A stretch of 18,452 nt of DNA. It comes from an uncultured Collinsella sp. GTDB taxonomy: Bacteria; Actinomycetota; Coriobacteriia; Coriobacteriales; Coriobacteriaceae. Below the pieces are notes generated by a model. It was not told the origin of the DNA. It searched no databases and saw only the letters and a list, made by a program, of their open reading frames with translations. Positions 7,039 through 13,623 of the stretch are shown here, one piece after another. How positions within the stretch are numbered: the stretch's first letter is position 1; the number at the start of each line of letters is the position of its first letter. The translations under genes were made by a program, and so were the position numbers. The stretch covers positions 1-18,452 of the forward strand of contig CALFDL010000170.1 of assembly GCA_937950415.1 (NCBI GenBank). Direction: 5' to 3'.

Positions 7039-7079
7039 AGCGCCCGCGGGCGCTCCCCTACACGCGCTTCGATGCGCGT
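7039..7079 (-). promoter_or_regulatory. Two hairpins in the permease leader
   Basis: A perfect 16-base palindrome AGCGCCCGCGGGCGCT (7039-7054) and a second hairpin, ACGCGC with GCGCGT (7062-7067, 7074-7079), lie just before the ribosome binding site. If transcription starts near 7086 both are in the mRNA leader. They may affect mRNA stability or translation; neither is followed by a T-run. Confidence 0.5.
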
Positions 7080-7090
7080 TTTTCCACAAC

Positions 7091-7188
7091 TGAAAGATAC
7101 CAACCTACCGTCCGCGTGAGAAGAGACAAGGTGCAATTCTCCGGTGAAAGGTTCTTTCATAACCGTAAACGGTAAGTGAAAGTTTACC
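7091..7188. promoter_or_regulatory. Candidate RpiR operators and permease promoter
   Basis: TGAAAG-GTT-CTTTCA (7145-7159) is a perfect palindrome with 6-bp arms. Further TGAAAG half-sites are at 7091-7096 and 7177-7182, and GTAAAC/GTTTAC arms (7165-7170, 7182-7187) form another inverted repeat. The half-site at 7091 overlaps a possible extended -10 box for the permease (TGGTATCTT on the minus strand, 7102-7094). MurR/RpiR proteins bind palindromes as dimers, so the site fits the adjacent regulator, but the assignment is by position only. Confidence 0.55.
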
Positions 7189-7235
7189 ATCAACACTTGA
7201 AACGGCAAGGTGTATCTTGTAATTGAAAATGCCCG

Positions 7236-7241
7236 TATACT
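7236..7241 (+). promoter_or_regulatory. Putative -10 box for the RpiR regulator gene
   Basis: TATACT ends directly before an in-frame ATG at 7242. If this is the -10 box, transcription starts near 7248, which rules out the upstream ATG and supports translation from 7290. The -35 region is weak, as expected for a regulated or low-level promoter. Confidence 0.45.
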
Positions 7242-7289
7242 ATGGCATTGCGAATCAAATTAGATTTTCATGCCAACCAGGAGCCATCC

Positions 7290-8147
7290 ATGACCGATAG
7301 TAGCAAGAGCGCACTTTCCCTCATTAGCACCCATCAGGGATACAGCGAATCCGAGCAGCGCATTGTCGACTATATATTGGAGCACCAGTCCGAGGCTCCA
7401 CGCCTCACGGCGGCTCAGCTCTCACGCGCCGCCACCACGTCCGAAGCGACCGTTTCGCGCTTCTGCCGCAAGCTGGGCTTTGGTAGCTTCCGCAGCTTTC
7501 AGTTTTCGTTGGCGAGGGATTTGGAAAGCCAGCGCAACGAGGGCCTGACCGACGAGGTCTCGCTCGACAATATGGAGCAGAGCCTCAAGAACATCCTGGC
7601 TGCCAAGGTGAGCGAGCTTAATGCGACCATCGACGGGATCGACCACGATACGCTGGCGGCTGTTGTGCATGCCCTTAAGCATGCAGGGGTTATTGAGTTT
7701 GCAGCTGTGGGCAATACGAACGCGGTCGCACTCGATGCGACGTTTAAGTTTTCGCAGCTGGGCCTGCGCTGCATGGCGAGCACCATTAGCGAGACATCAA
7801 TCGGCTTTGCGCTCACGTTGCGCCCGGGTGACGTCATCGTGCTAATCTCAAACTCCGGCAAATCGCGCCGACTGAATCGCATGGCAAAAGCGGCTCGCGA
7901 CTGCGGCGCAACCGTAGTCGTCATCAGCAGCGACAGCAAATCCCCGCTCGCGCGCCTGGCAGACTACACTTTTAATACCGTCAACCACGAAGCGCTGCTG
8001 ACGACGGGCGACTTTGCGTTCTCTAAGATCAGCGCCACGATGATCATCGAAGTCATCTACAACTTCCTGCTGCCCGAGATTGAAGACGCACGTGAGCATA
8101 TCAGCTACTACGAGGAGCTCATCCAGCCGGATAAGGTCGTTGAGTAG
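7290..8147 (+). CDS. MurR/RpiR-family transcriptional regulator
   Basis: A 285-residue cytoplasmic regulator with an N-terminal RpiR helix-turn-helix domain (about 1-77; TSEATVSRFCRKLGF is the recognition region, 50-64) and a C-terminal SIS sugar-phosphate binding domain (about 135-250), with the ligand-loop sequence SNSGKS at 187-192. Such proteins sense a phosphosugar and control catabolic operons. The start at 7290 is chosen because AGGAG lies 6 bases upstream; an ATG 48 bases earlier abuts a -10 box. It is divergent from the fructose permease, so it most likely controls fructose uptake in response to fructose 1-phosphate or a related ester, as either repressor or activator. The ligand and direction are inferred, not seen. 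Confidence 0.9.
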   Translation: MTDSSKSALSLISTHQGYSESEQRIVDYILEHQSEAPRLTAAQLSRAATTSEATVSRFCRKLGFGSFRSFQFSLARDLESQRNEGLTDEVSLDNMEQSLKNILAAKVSELNATIDGIDHDTLAAVVHALKHAGVIEFAAVGNTNAVALDATFKFSQLGLRCMASTISETSIGFALTLRPGDVIVLISNSGKSRRLNRMAKAARDCGATVVVISSDSKSPLARLADYTFNTVNHEALLTTGDFAFSKISATMIIEVIYNFLLPEIEDAREHISYYEELIQPDKVVE

Positions 8148-8176
8148 GTAGATTGGAGAGCCGATAGACGCCTCTC

Positions 8177-8336
8177 GTCACGAAACCCGCCCATCTACTA
8201 CGTTTTAACCGCAACTGCCAACCATACACCCAAAATAGAGAAAACCGCAGGTGTTCTACCTGCGGTTTTCTTTTTGCAATTCTTGGCATGGTTGCCGATG
8301 CCCTACCAAACGTAGTAGATGGACCCGTTTCGTGGC
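8177..8336. repeat. 160-base nested inverted repeat between convergent genes
   Basis: Arms 8177-8186 and 8327-8336 pair (10 bp, one wobble). After a 4x4 mismatch, CCATCTACTACGTTT (8191-8205) pairs perfectly with 8308-8322. After 13x13 unpaired bases, 8219-8225 pairs with 8288-8294. A strong terminator hairpin sits at the centre. The symmetric unpaired blocks suggest a once better-matched element. The arms contain GTAG/CTAC motifs of the sort seen in REP sequences. It occupies almost all of the gap between rpiR and recN. Confidence 0.8.
8241..8276 (+). terminator. Bidirectional terminator between rpiR and recN
   Basis: A perfect 12-bp stem (8241-8252 with 8258-8269) with a 5-base loop is followed by CTTTTT on the plus strand. 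On the minus strand a T-rich tract also follows, so it can end both the regulator gene and the recN operon. Confidence 0.92.
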
Positions 8337-8368
8337 GGCCGGGTTGGACATGCTTGTGGCGGCTCGGC

Positions 8369-9997
8369 CTAGGCACGCGCCTCCGCAAGCATCTGCTTGG
8401 CGTGCGCCAGGCTTGCCTCGGACTGATCGCCGCTCAACATGCGGGCGATCTCGGCGGTACGCGTTTCGCCGGTTACCTCGTCCAAATGCGTCTGGGGAAC
8501 ATCGCCCGGTTCCTTGCTGACGACATAATGCTTGTCAGCCATGACGGCGACCTGCGCCAAGTGGGTTACGACAATCACCTGATGCGTAGCGGCGAGATCT
8601 GCCAGCACGCTCGCGAGGGCACGTGCGGTAGAGCCGCCGACACCTGCATCGACCTCATCGAACACCAGTGTATCGACACCGTCCGCGTTACCGAGGACAA
8701 CCTTGCTTGCCAGCATGACGCGACTTAACTCGCCGCCCGACGCAATGCGGCGCAGGGGACGTGGCGTCAAGCCGGCACCGCTGCGGTATAGCAGCTCGTA
8801 GCTCGAAGGACCAACGGGCGTCCACTCAGCACGGGGAAGATCGCGCGACTCCCAGACGAGCTCGGCACCGCCCATCTCCAAGCGAGCCATCTGGCGGCCG
8901 ACCTCGTGGCAGAAGCGCGGGGCCGCCGTATTGCGGGCGCGCTTAAGTGCCTTGGCAGCGGCAAACAACTCGCGCTCGGCGCTCCCGAGTGCCTCACGCG
9001 CCTTTTTGATCTGTTCATCGCCATCATCGACCAGGGACAGCAGCTCTTGCGAGCGATCGCGCATGGCAAAAACATCGTCCATGGTGGGACCCCACTGACG
9101 CAACAGGCCCTTGAGGTCGGAATACCGCTCGCGCATGCGAGCGAGCTCGCGCGGGTCGAAGGCGACGCCATCGCGATAGGCACGAAGCTCGTTCGCGCAA
9201 TCCTCAAGTGAGATACAGGCATCCGAAAGCGCATCGGCAATGTCGCCCAGTTTGCGATCGACGGTAGCCATTCGGGAAAGCTCCGCCACGGCACTGTTCA
9301 CGGCATCGAGCGCTCCCCCTTCGGCGGCAAGCGATGCATGGGCATCGTTAGCCGTGGCAACCAGTACCTCGGCATGTTCGGAGCGCGGCAGCAGTTCCTC
9401 GAGTTCCTCATACTCGCCTGGCTTGGGGTCGACCTCGCCGATGCGCTCGAGGGCAAAACGCGCTTCCTCGACGCGGCTCCCCTGCGCACGCGAGGTCTCT
9501 TCGACGCGACGGACCTCCTTGGCAGCCGCGCGCGAGGCTTTAAAACAGGCGCGGTACACATCCAGCGCCTCAAGCGCAGAGCGCCCCGCCCAGGCATCGA
9601 CCATCGCAACGTGATGCGCCGGATCGAGCAAGCGCTGGTGCTCGTGCTGGCCGCACAGATCCATCATCACACCAACGCGCTCCGAAAGCTCGCGCACACT
9701 GGCGATGCGGCCGTCAATCTTCACGCGGCTGCGGCCCTCGGCAGAAAGGCTGCGCTGGACCGTGAAGCCTTCCGTGTCGTGCGGGCCGTCAAACAGCCGC
9801 GCCTCGACGCTCGCCAGCGCCTCGCCCTCGCGCACCGTCGACGAATCCGCGCGCTCACCCAAAATAAGCTTGAGCGCCGAGAGCAGCGCAGTCTTGCCGG
9901 CGCCGGTCTCACCGGTCAGGACAGTCAGGCCGGCACTCGGCACCAGCGTCGCCTCGCGAATGAGTGCAATGTTAGAAACCTGCAGCTCATCGATCAT
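8369..9997 (-). CDS. recN: DNA repair protein RecN
   Basis: RecN is an SMC-like ATPase that acts at DNA double-strand breaks. The 542-residue protein has Walker A GETGAGKT (29-36), a central coiled-coil region rich in Glu, Arg and Ala (about 150-370), the ABC signature ASGGELSR, Walker B TLVFDEVDAGVGG and the C-terminal VIVVTHLAQVAVMAD motif. The length matches the family. The start at 9997 has GGAG 6 bases upstream and overlaps the end of nadK by 11 bases, which indicates translational coupling; a possible GTG 21 bases earlier is less likely. It is the last gene of the efp-to-recN series and ends in the hairpin region before the convergent regulator. In many Gram-positive bacteria argR precedes recN, and here nadK does. 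Confidence 0.96.
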   Translation of the reverse strand: MIDELQVSNIALIREATLVPSAGLTVLTGETGAGKTALLSALKLILGERADSSTVREGEALASVEARLFDGPHDTEGFTVQRSLSAEGRSRVKIDGRIASVRELSERVGVMMDLCGQHEHQRLLDPAHHVAMVDAWAGRSALEALDVYRACFKASRAAAKEVRRVEETSRAQGSRVEEARFALERIGEVDPKPGEYEELEELLPRSEHAEVLVATANDAHASLAAEGGALDAVNSAVAELSRMATVDRKLGDIADALSDACISLEDCANELRAYRDGVAFDPRELARMRERYSDLKGLLRQWGPTMDDVFAMRDRSQELLSLVDDGDEQIKKAREALGSAERELFAAAKALKRARNTAAPRFCHEVGRQMARLEMGGAELVWESRDLPRAEWTPVGPSSYELLYRSGAGLTPRPLRRIASGGELSRVMLASKVVLGNADGVDTLVFDEVDAGVGGSTARALASVLADLAATHQVIVVTHLAQVAVMADKHYVVSKEPGDVPQTHLDEVTGETRTAEIARMLSGDQSEASLAHAKQMLAEARA

Positions 9998-10847
9998 GAC
10001 GGACTCCGTAGAAAACACGGCTCACCGAGTTGTAGAAGCTCTCGGGGCCGTAGTCGAGCAGCAGCACGTCGCCGGGACCACGGCGCACAGCCACGCTCTC
10101 GACGGTGCCGTCGCAGGTAATGAACTGGCCGTCGATAGCAATGGCAGGCACACTCGGGCGATCATCGGACATAAAAATCTCGACGACATCGCTCGGCGAG
10201 GTCAAGAAAGCGCGGGCCTGAATGGTATGCGGCGCGATGGGCACGCAAACCATGCCCGCGTAATCGGGACTCACGATAGGGCCGCCGGCACTGAGCGCAT
10301 AGCCCGTAGAGCCGGTCGCCGTGGACACGACCACGCCGTCGCCGCGCAGGCGATCGATATGATGGCCCGACACGGTGATGTCGAACTCAACCATATCCGA
10401 CAGCGGGCCGCGTGTAAGCGCCATGTCATTGAGGGCAAAGGCACGCACGACGTCCTTCGTACCGTCGTCGCGTACGGACACGATATCCGCGGCGATGGTG
10501 GCACGGCGACTCACATGGAGCTCGCCGGACAGGGCGTCGCTCACGACCTGTAAAATATCGCGCTCCTCAGGACTGGCCGCCGTCAGAAAGCCAAGGTGAC
10601 CATAGGAAAGTCCCAGGATGGGAATCTCGCGGTAGTTGAGAATTCGAGCGGCGCGCAGTAGCGTGCCATCGCCACCGAGTGTGATGACCAGGTCGGCATC
10701 GTCCACGTCGGGCGTGCTCTGAATCTTGGAGCGCTGGTCGGCCGCCCATGCGACCTCGTAACCCTGGCGCGTCAGCCAAAGCTCGAGCATCAGACCGCTC
10801 TCGACCGCCTCTTGCTTGTAATAATTGGGAACCAGAAAGACCTTCAT
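9987..10847 (-). CDS. nadK: NAD kinase
   Basis: NAD kinase phosphorylates NAD to NADP with ATP or polyphosphate and sets the cytoplasmic NADP pool. The 286-residue protein has the family motif GGDGT (58-62), a GLSYGHLGFLT segment, the nucleotide-binding FALNDMALTRG segment (about 137-147) and the C-terminal-domain motif GDGVVVSTATGSTGYALSAGGP. Its ATG overlaps the tlyA stop in an ATGA arrangement, and its end overlaps recN, so the three genes are translationally coupled. The tlyA-nadK-recN order is common in Gram-positive bacteria. Nothing is missing. Confidence 0.96.
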   Translation of the reverse strand: MKVFLVPNYYKQEAVESGLMLELWLTRQGYEVAWAADQRSKIQSTPDVDDADLVITLGGDGTLLRAARILNYREIPILGLSYGHLGFLTAASPEERDILQVVSDALSGELHVSRRATIAADIVSVRDDGTKDVVRAFALNDMALTRGPLSDMVEFDITVSGHHIDRLRGDGVVVSTATGSTGYALSAGGPIVSPDYAGMVCVPIAPHTIQARAFLTSPSDVVEIFMSDDRPSVPAIAIDGQFITCDGTVESVAVRRGPGDVLLLDYGPESFYNSVSRVFYGVRHDR

Positions 10848-11647
10848 AGCGTTGCAGCTTTCTCGCTCAAAACCGATACCTGGGATAGAAGCTCGTCATC
10901 GGAGCGCTCGCCCGCAGCAAACCTCGTGCCGTACAGGAAAAACTCCACGTTGCCCTTAGCGCCATGGATAGGCGACACGCACACATCGACCGGAAACAGG
11001 CCCTTGGCGGCAAAAAGCTCGATCGCCGCCACGAGCGTCTCAACGCGCACGGCAGGTTCCGTCACGATGCCGCCCTCGCCCACCAGTGCCGCCGGAGCCT
11101 CAAATTGCGGCTTCACCAGTGTGCAGAACGAGCCGGCAGGCGTTAGGCACGCCAGCACCGCATCGATAATATTTGCGATACTGGTAAACGAAACGTCGCA
11201 AACAGCCAGGTCAATGACACTCGCATAGCCCAGCTCGGGCAGCTGCGTCACGTTGGTGCGCTCGTGGAGCGTCACGCGATCGTCCTGGCGCAGCGACCAA
11301 TCAAACTGGGCACGGCCCACGTCCACCGAGACAACGGTCGCAGCTCCGCGCTTGAGCAGGCAATCGGTAAAGCCGCCGGTAGAGCAGCCCACATCCAGAC
11401 AGGCAAGGCCCGTCGGATTGATACCAAACGCATCAAGCGCGCCTTCGAGCTTAAGACCGCCGCGGCCAACATATGGAATGCGCCCCTTCACGTGCAACGG
11501 CAGGCCCGGGGTCACCTTAAGGCCCGGCGAAGTCAAGCGCTCGCCGCCACTCGAGACCAAGCCGGCCATAAGAGTGCGAAGGGCATCCGCGCGATCGGCG
11601 CAGATGCCCTGTGAAATCAGTTCGTCATCGAGACGCACACGTTTCAT
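10844..11647 (-). CDS. tlyA: TlyA-family rRNA 2'-O-methyltransferase
   Basis: TlyA proteins methylate ribose 2'-hydroxyls in 16S and/or 23S rRNA with S-adenosylmethionine; the older name hemolysin is misleading. This 267-residue protein has an N-terminal S4 RNA-binding domain (about 1-60) and an FtsJ-type Rossmann methyltransferase domain with SAM motif CLDVGCSTGGFTD (83-95). The K-D-K-E catalytic tetrad is likely K66, D151, K179 and E235. The start is not certain: ATG at 11647 gives the usual MKR start for the family, while ATG at 11656 or TTG at 11659 would add three or four residues, and no strong ribosome binding site decides. It lies 35 bases after xseB and overlaps nadK by four bases. 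Confidence 0.93.
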   Translation of the reverse strand: MKRVRLDDELISQGICADRADALRTLMAGLVSSGGERLTSPGLKVTPGLPLHVKGRIPYVGRGGLKLEGALDAFGINPTGLACLDVGCSTGGFTDCLLKRGAATVVSVDVGRAQFDWSLRQDDRVTLHERTNVTQLPELGYASVIDLAVCDVSFTSIANIIDAVLACLTPAGSFCTLVKPQFEAPAALVGEGGIVTEPAVRVETLVAAIELFAAKGLFPVDVCVSPIHGAKGNVEFFLYGTRFAAGERSDDELLSQVSVLSEKAATL

Positions 11648-11682
11648 GAATGCCATCAACCATTCGTATCCGGAGATGCGGC

Positions 11683-11922
11683 CTAGCTATCCTGGGATTC
11701 GTTTGCCGCATCCTCATCGTATTCCTGCTCGAGCTTGTCGGCCTCACGCGGCGTCAGCTCAAACTTGTCGACCATATCGACCGCGCGGGAGCCCAGCTCA
11801 ATCGCTTCGTCAAACAAATCGAGCGAACGCTCCAAGGAGGTATCCTTGGAGCGAACGGTAGCGATGATCTGATCCAGACGGTCCGAAATCTCATCAAAGT
11901 TACGGACAGAACCCTCTGGCAT
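11683..11922 (-). CDS. xseB: Exodeoxyribonuclease VII small subunit
   Basis: XseB is the small helical subunit that binds the XseA catalytic subunit to form a nuclease for single-stranded DNA. The 79-residue protein matches the family length and pattern: a helical hairpin with SLERSLDLFDEAIELGSRAVD (residues about 29-49), followed by a charged C-terminal tail rich in Glu and Asp. It starts two bases after the nusB stop, with a GAGGAG ribosome binding site inside the nusB end, so its translation is coupled to nusB. The large subunit gene xseA, which usually stands directly upstream, is not in this window. Confidence 0.88.
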   Translation of the reverse strand: MPEGSVRNFDEISDRLDQIIATVRSKDTSLERSLDLFDEAIELGSRAVDMVDKFELTPREADKLEQEYDEDAANESQDS

Positions 11923-11924
11923 GG

Positions 11925-12509
11925 CTACTCCTCGACGGAGTCGATGTCAGCCTCGGCGGCGTCCGCATCCTCGGCCAGCACGCCAGCCTCAGCCTGAGCA
12001 ACCGCAACCTTGGCGGCAGCCTCGGCAGCCTGCGCCTCCTCGCGAGCGCGATCTTCGGCCAGCAGTTCTTGGTACAGGTCCTCGCCCGGCAGCTCCTCGC
12101 TGCGAGCGATCTTTCCCAGCACGCCGTTGACGAACGACGCGGACTGGTCGGTGCCATAGGCCTTAGCAAGCTCGACGGCCTCGTTGATCACGATGGCGTC
12201 CGAGACCTCCTCGTCGGTGAGGAAACGCATCTCGAAAACGGCGATACGCAGCAGATTGCGGTCAGCGCCGGGCATGCGCATAAGATCCCAGTTCTTGGCA
12301 ACGGAGCGCAGAGCGCAGTCGATGCGGTCGATATGCTCGTAGGCACCGCGGCACAGCTCCAGCGCATAGGGGTCGAGGGGACCCTTCGAGATCAGGAAAT
12401 CACCCTCGAGGACGCGCTCGAGCGGGCTGTCCGTGGCCTCGGCCTGGAACAGCAGCTGCAGCGCCTGACTGCGGGCAAGCGTACGCCCGCGATAAACCTT
12501 AAGGCTCAA
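11925..12509 (-). CDS. nusB: Transcription antitermination factor NusB
   Basis: NusB binds boxA RNA with NusE (S10) and supports antitermination and rRNA transcription. Residues about 8-140 form the helical NusB domain, with RTLARSQALQLLFQ at the start and AIVINEAVELAKAYGTDQSASFVNGVLGKI as the conserved core. The remaining 50 or so residues are an Ala- and Glu-rich acidic tail, longer than in most NusB proteins. The start codon is TTG, supported by AAGGAG 6 bases upstream, which itself contains the stop codon of the preceding gene. It sits between an Asp23-family gene and xseB in a typical Gram-positive arrangement. Confidence 0.95.
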   Translation of the reverse strand: MSLKVYRGRTLARSQALQLLFQAEATDSPLERVLEGDFLISKGPLDPYALELCRGAYEHIDRIDCALRSVAKNWDLMRMPGADRNLLRIAVFEMRFLTDEEVSDAIVINEAVELAKAYGTDQSASFVNGVLGKIARSEELPGEDLYQELLAEDRAREEAQAAEAAAKVAVAQAEAGVLAEDADAAEADIDSVEE

Positions 12510-12512
12510 AGG

Positions 12513-12875
12513 TTACTCCTTGGGGAAAACGAGGCCGTCGATGCAAACGTCGACGCGCTCGACCTCAACGCCCACCTGGGCATCGATGGCGGCGACCACA
12601 GCGGCGCGAACAGCCTCGGCGAGTTTCTTGAACGGATAGCCAAAGAACACCACAACGCGCACGGTGAGTGCGAGCTTGTCGCCGACGACCTCGGCCTCGA
12701 CCGCCGGCTCGGAAGCCGGAGCCTTGGACGAGAGCATCATGGAGACAAGGTTAGTGGCAAGGTCCTTGACGCCCACGGAGGCGATGCCCTCGACATCCGA
12801 CACGGCGCGCGAGACGATGGCGGTCAGAACATCGGGCGAAATGCCGATGCCGTCAATCTTGATTTCCTGGGGCAT
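12513..12875 (-). CDS. Asp23/Gls24-family envelope stress response protein
   Basis: This 120-residue protein is of the Asp23 (DUF322) family, like Bacillus YqhY, with which it shares the place just before nusB. The pattern GISPDVLTAIVSRAVSDVEGIASVG near the N-terminus and an alternating beta/helix region (VRVVVFFGYPFKKLAEAVRAAVVAAI) are typical. YqhY-type members affect acetyl-CoA carboxylase activity in Bacillus, while others attach to membranes in stress responses; no membrane anchor is present here. AGGAGG lies 4 bases before the ATG. It follows efp after 24 bases and overlaps the ribosome binding site of nusB. Confidence 0.87.
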   Translation of the reverse strand: MPQEIKIDGIGISPDVLTAIVSRAVSDVEGIASVGVKDLATNLVSMMLSSKAPASEPAVEAEVVGDKLALTVRVVVFFGYPFKKLAEAVRAAVVAAIDAQVGVEVERVDVCIDGLVFPKE

Positions 12876-12899
12876 GAGTCCTCCTAGAAGAATTGGTTG

Positions 12900-13463
12900 C
12901 TAGACGCGGGAGACGAACTTGCCGTCGCGGGTGTCAACCTTGATGACCTCGCCCTCGTTGAGGTACATGGGGACCTGGATGACAGCGCCGGTATCGATGG
13001 TGGCCGGCTTGGTGGAACCCTGGACGGTGTCGCCCTTAAAGCCCGGGTCGGTCTGGACGATGGTGGTCTCGATGAACATCGGCGGAGTCACGCCCATGAG
13101 CTCGTCGTCGGCGAAGAGAAGCTGGCAGGTATCGTTCTCACGCAGCCACTTGGAGTTCTCGCCTACCATATCCTCGGGAACGGGAACCTGCTCATAGGAC
13201 TCGTTGTCCATGAAGATGTAGTCGGAACCGTCGTTGTAGAGGTACTGGAACTCACGAGTGGTGAGCATGACGCTCTCGAACTTGGTGCCGGCGTTGCAGG
13301 TGTTCTCGACGACGCGGCCGCTCTTGATGTCGCGGGTCTTGTAGCGCACGAAGGCGCCGCCCTTGCCCGGCTTGACGTGCTGGAACTCGACGATGGTGTA
13401 GACCTTGTCCTTAATGCGGAGACCGAGGCCGTTCTTGAAGTCGGCGGTAGAAATGGTAGGCAT
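12900..13463 (-). CDS. efp: Translation elongation factor P
   Basis: EF-P enters the ribosomal E site and relieves stalling on proline stretches. The 187-residue protein has the N-terminal KOW-like domain with the loop HVKPGKGGAF; the loop lysine K34 is at the position modified in many bacteria. Two OB-like domains follow, with the C-terminal motif PMYLNEGEVIKVDTRDG. The start at 13463 is fixed by AAAGG 6 bases upstream and by the family start MPTIST. It is the first gene of the efp-to-recN series and has a consensus -10 box 50 bases upstream. Which modification, if any, occurs cannot be seen here; no genes for it are in the window. Confidence 0.97.
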   Translation of the reverse strand: MPTISTADFKNGLGLRIKDKVYTIVEFQHVKPGKGGAFVRYKTRDIKSGRVVENTCNAGTKFESVMLTTREFQYLYNDGSDYIFMDNESYEQVPVPEDMVGENSKWLRENDTCQLLFADDELMGVTPPMFIETTIVQTDPGFKGDTVQGSTKPATIDTGAVIQVPMYLNEGEVIKVDTRDGKFVSRV

Positions 13464-13520
13464 AGCGACCTTTCTTGTTATGGGCAGAACGCACAAGCGT
13501 CCAAATTACATACGACCGAA

Positions 13521-13526
13521 ATTATA
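13521..13526 (-). promoter_or_regulatory. Promoter -10 box for efp
   Basis: A perfect TATAAT reads leftward here, with a weak -35 (CTGCAG) 16 bases upstream. Transcription would start near 13513, giving a 50-base leader. A terminator for the preceding gene lies just upstream, so this promoter would drive the whole efp-to-recN series. Confidence 0.75.
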
Positions 13527-13557
13527 CACTTGCAGACGGCGCCTGCAGCGAGCGCAT

Positions 13558-13600
13558 AAAAAGAGAACGCGGGGCGCCCGAATCATTCCGGACGCCCCGC
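13558..13600 (-). terminator. Terminator after pepQ
   Basis: On the minus strand a 12-bp GC-rich stem (13569-13580 with 13589-13600, one wobble) with an 8-base loop is followed, after GTTC, by TCTTTTT. It lies about 24 bases past the stop of the aminopeptidase gene and separates it from the efp promoter. Confidence 0.9.
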
Positions 13601-13623
13601 CCCAAACTATCTACCGAAGTAGC

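Noticed and set aside
7242..7289. Upstream ATG as the start of the RpiR regulator
   Set aside because: It directly abuts a TATACT -10 box and has no ribosome binding site, whereas ATG at 7290 has AGGAG at proper spacing and begins just before the helix-turn-helix domain.
8177..8336. CRISPR array
   Set aside because: The repeated segments are two inverted arms of one hairpin, not regularly spaced direct repeats with unique spacers, and no cas gene is near.
10844..11647. Annotation as a hemolysin
   Set aside because: The TlyA name is historical. The S4 plus FtsJ domains and the K-D-K-E tetrad show an rRNA methyltransferase.
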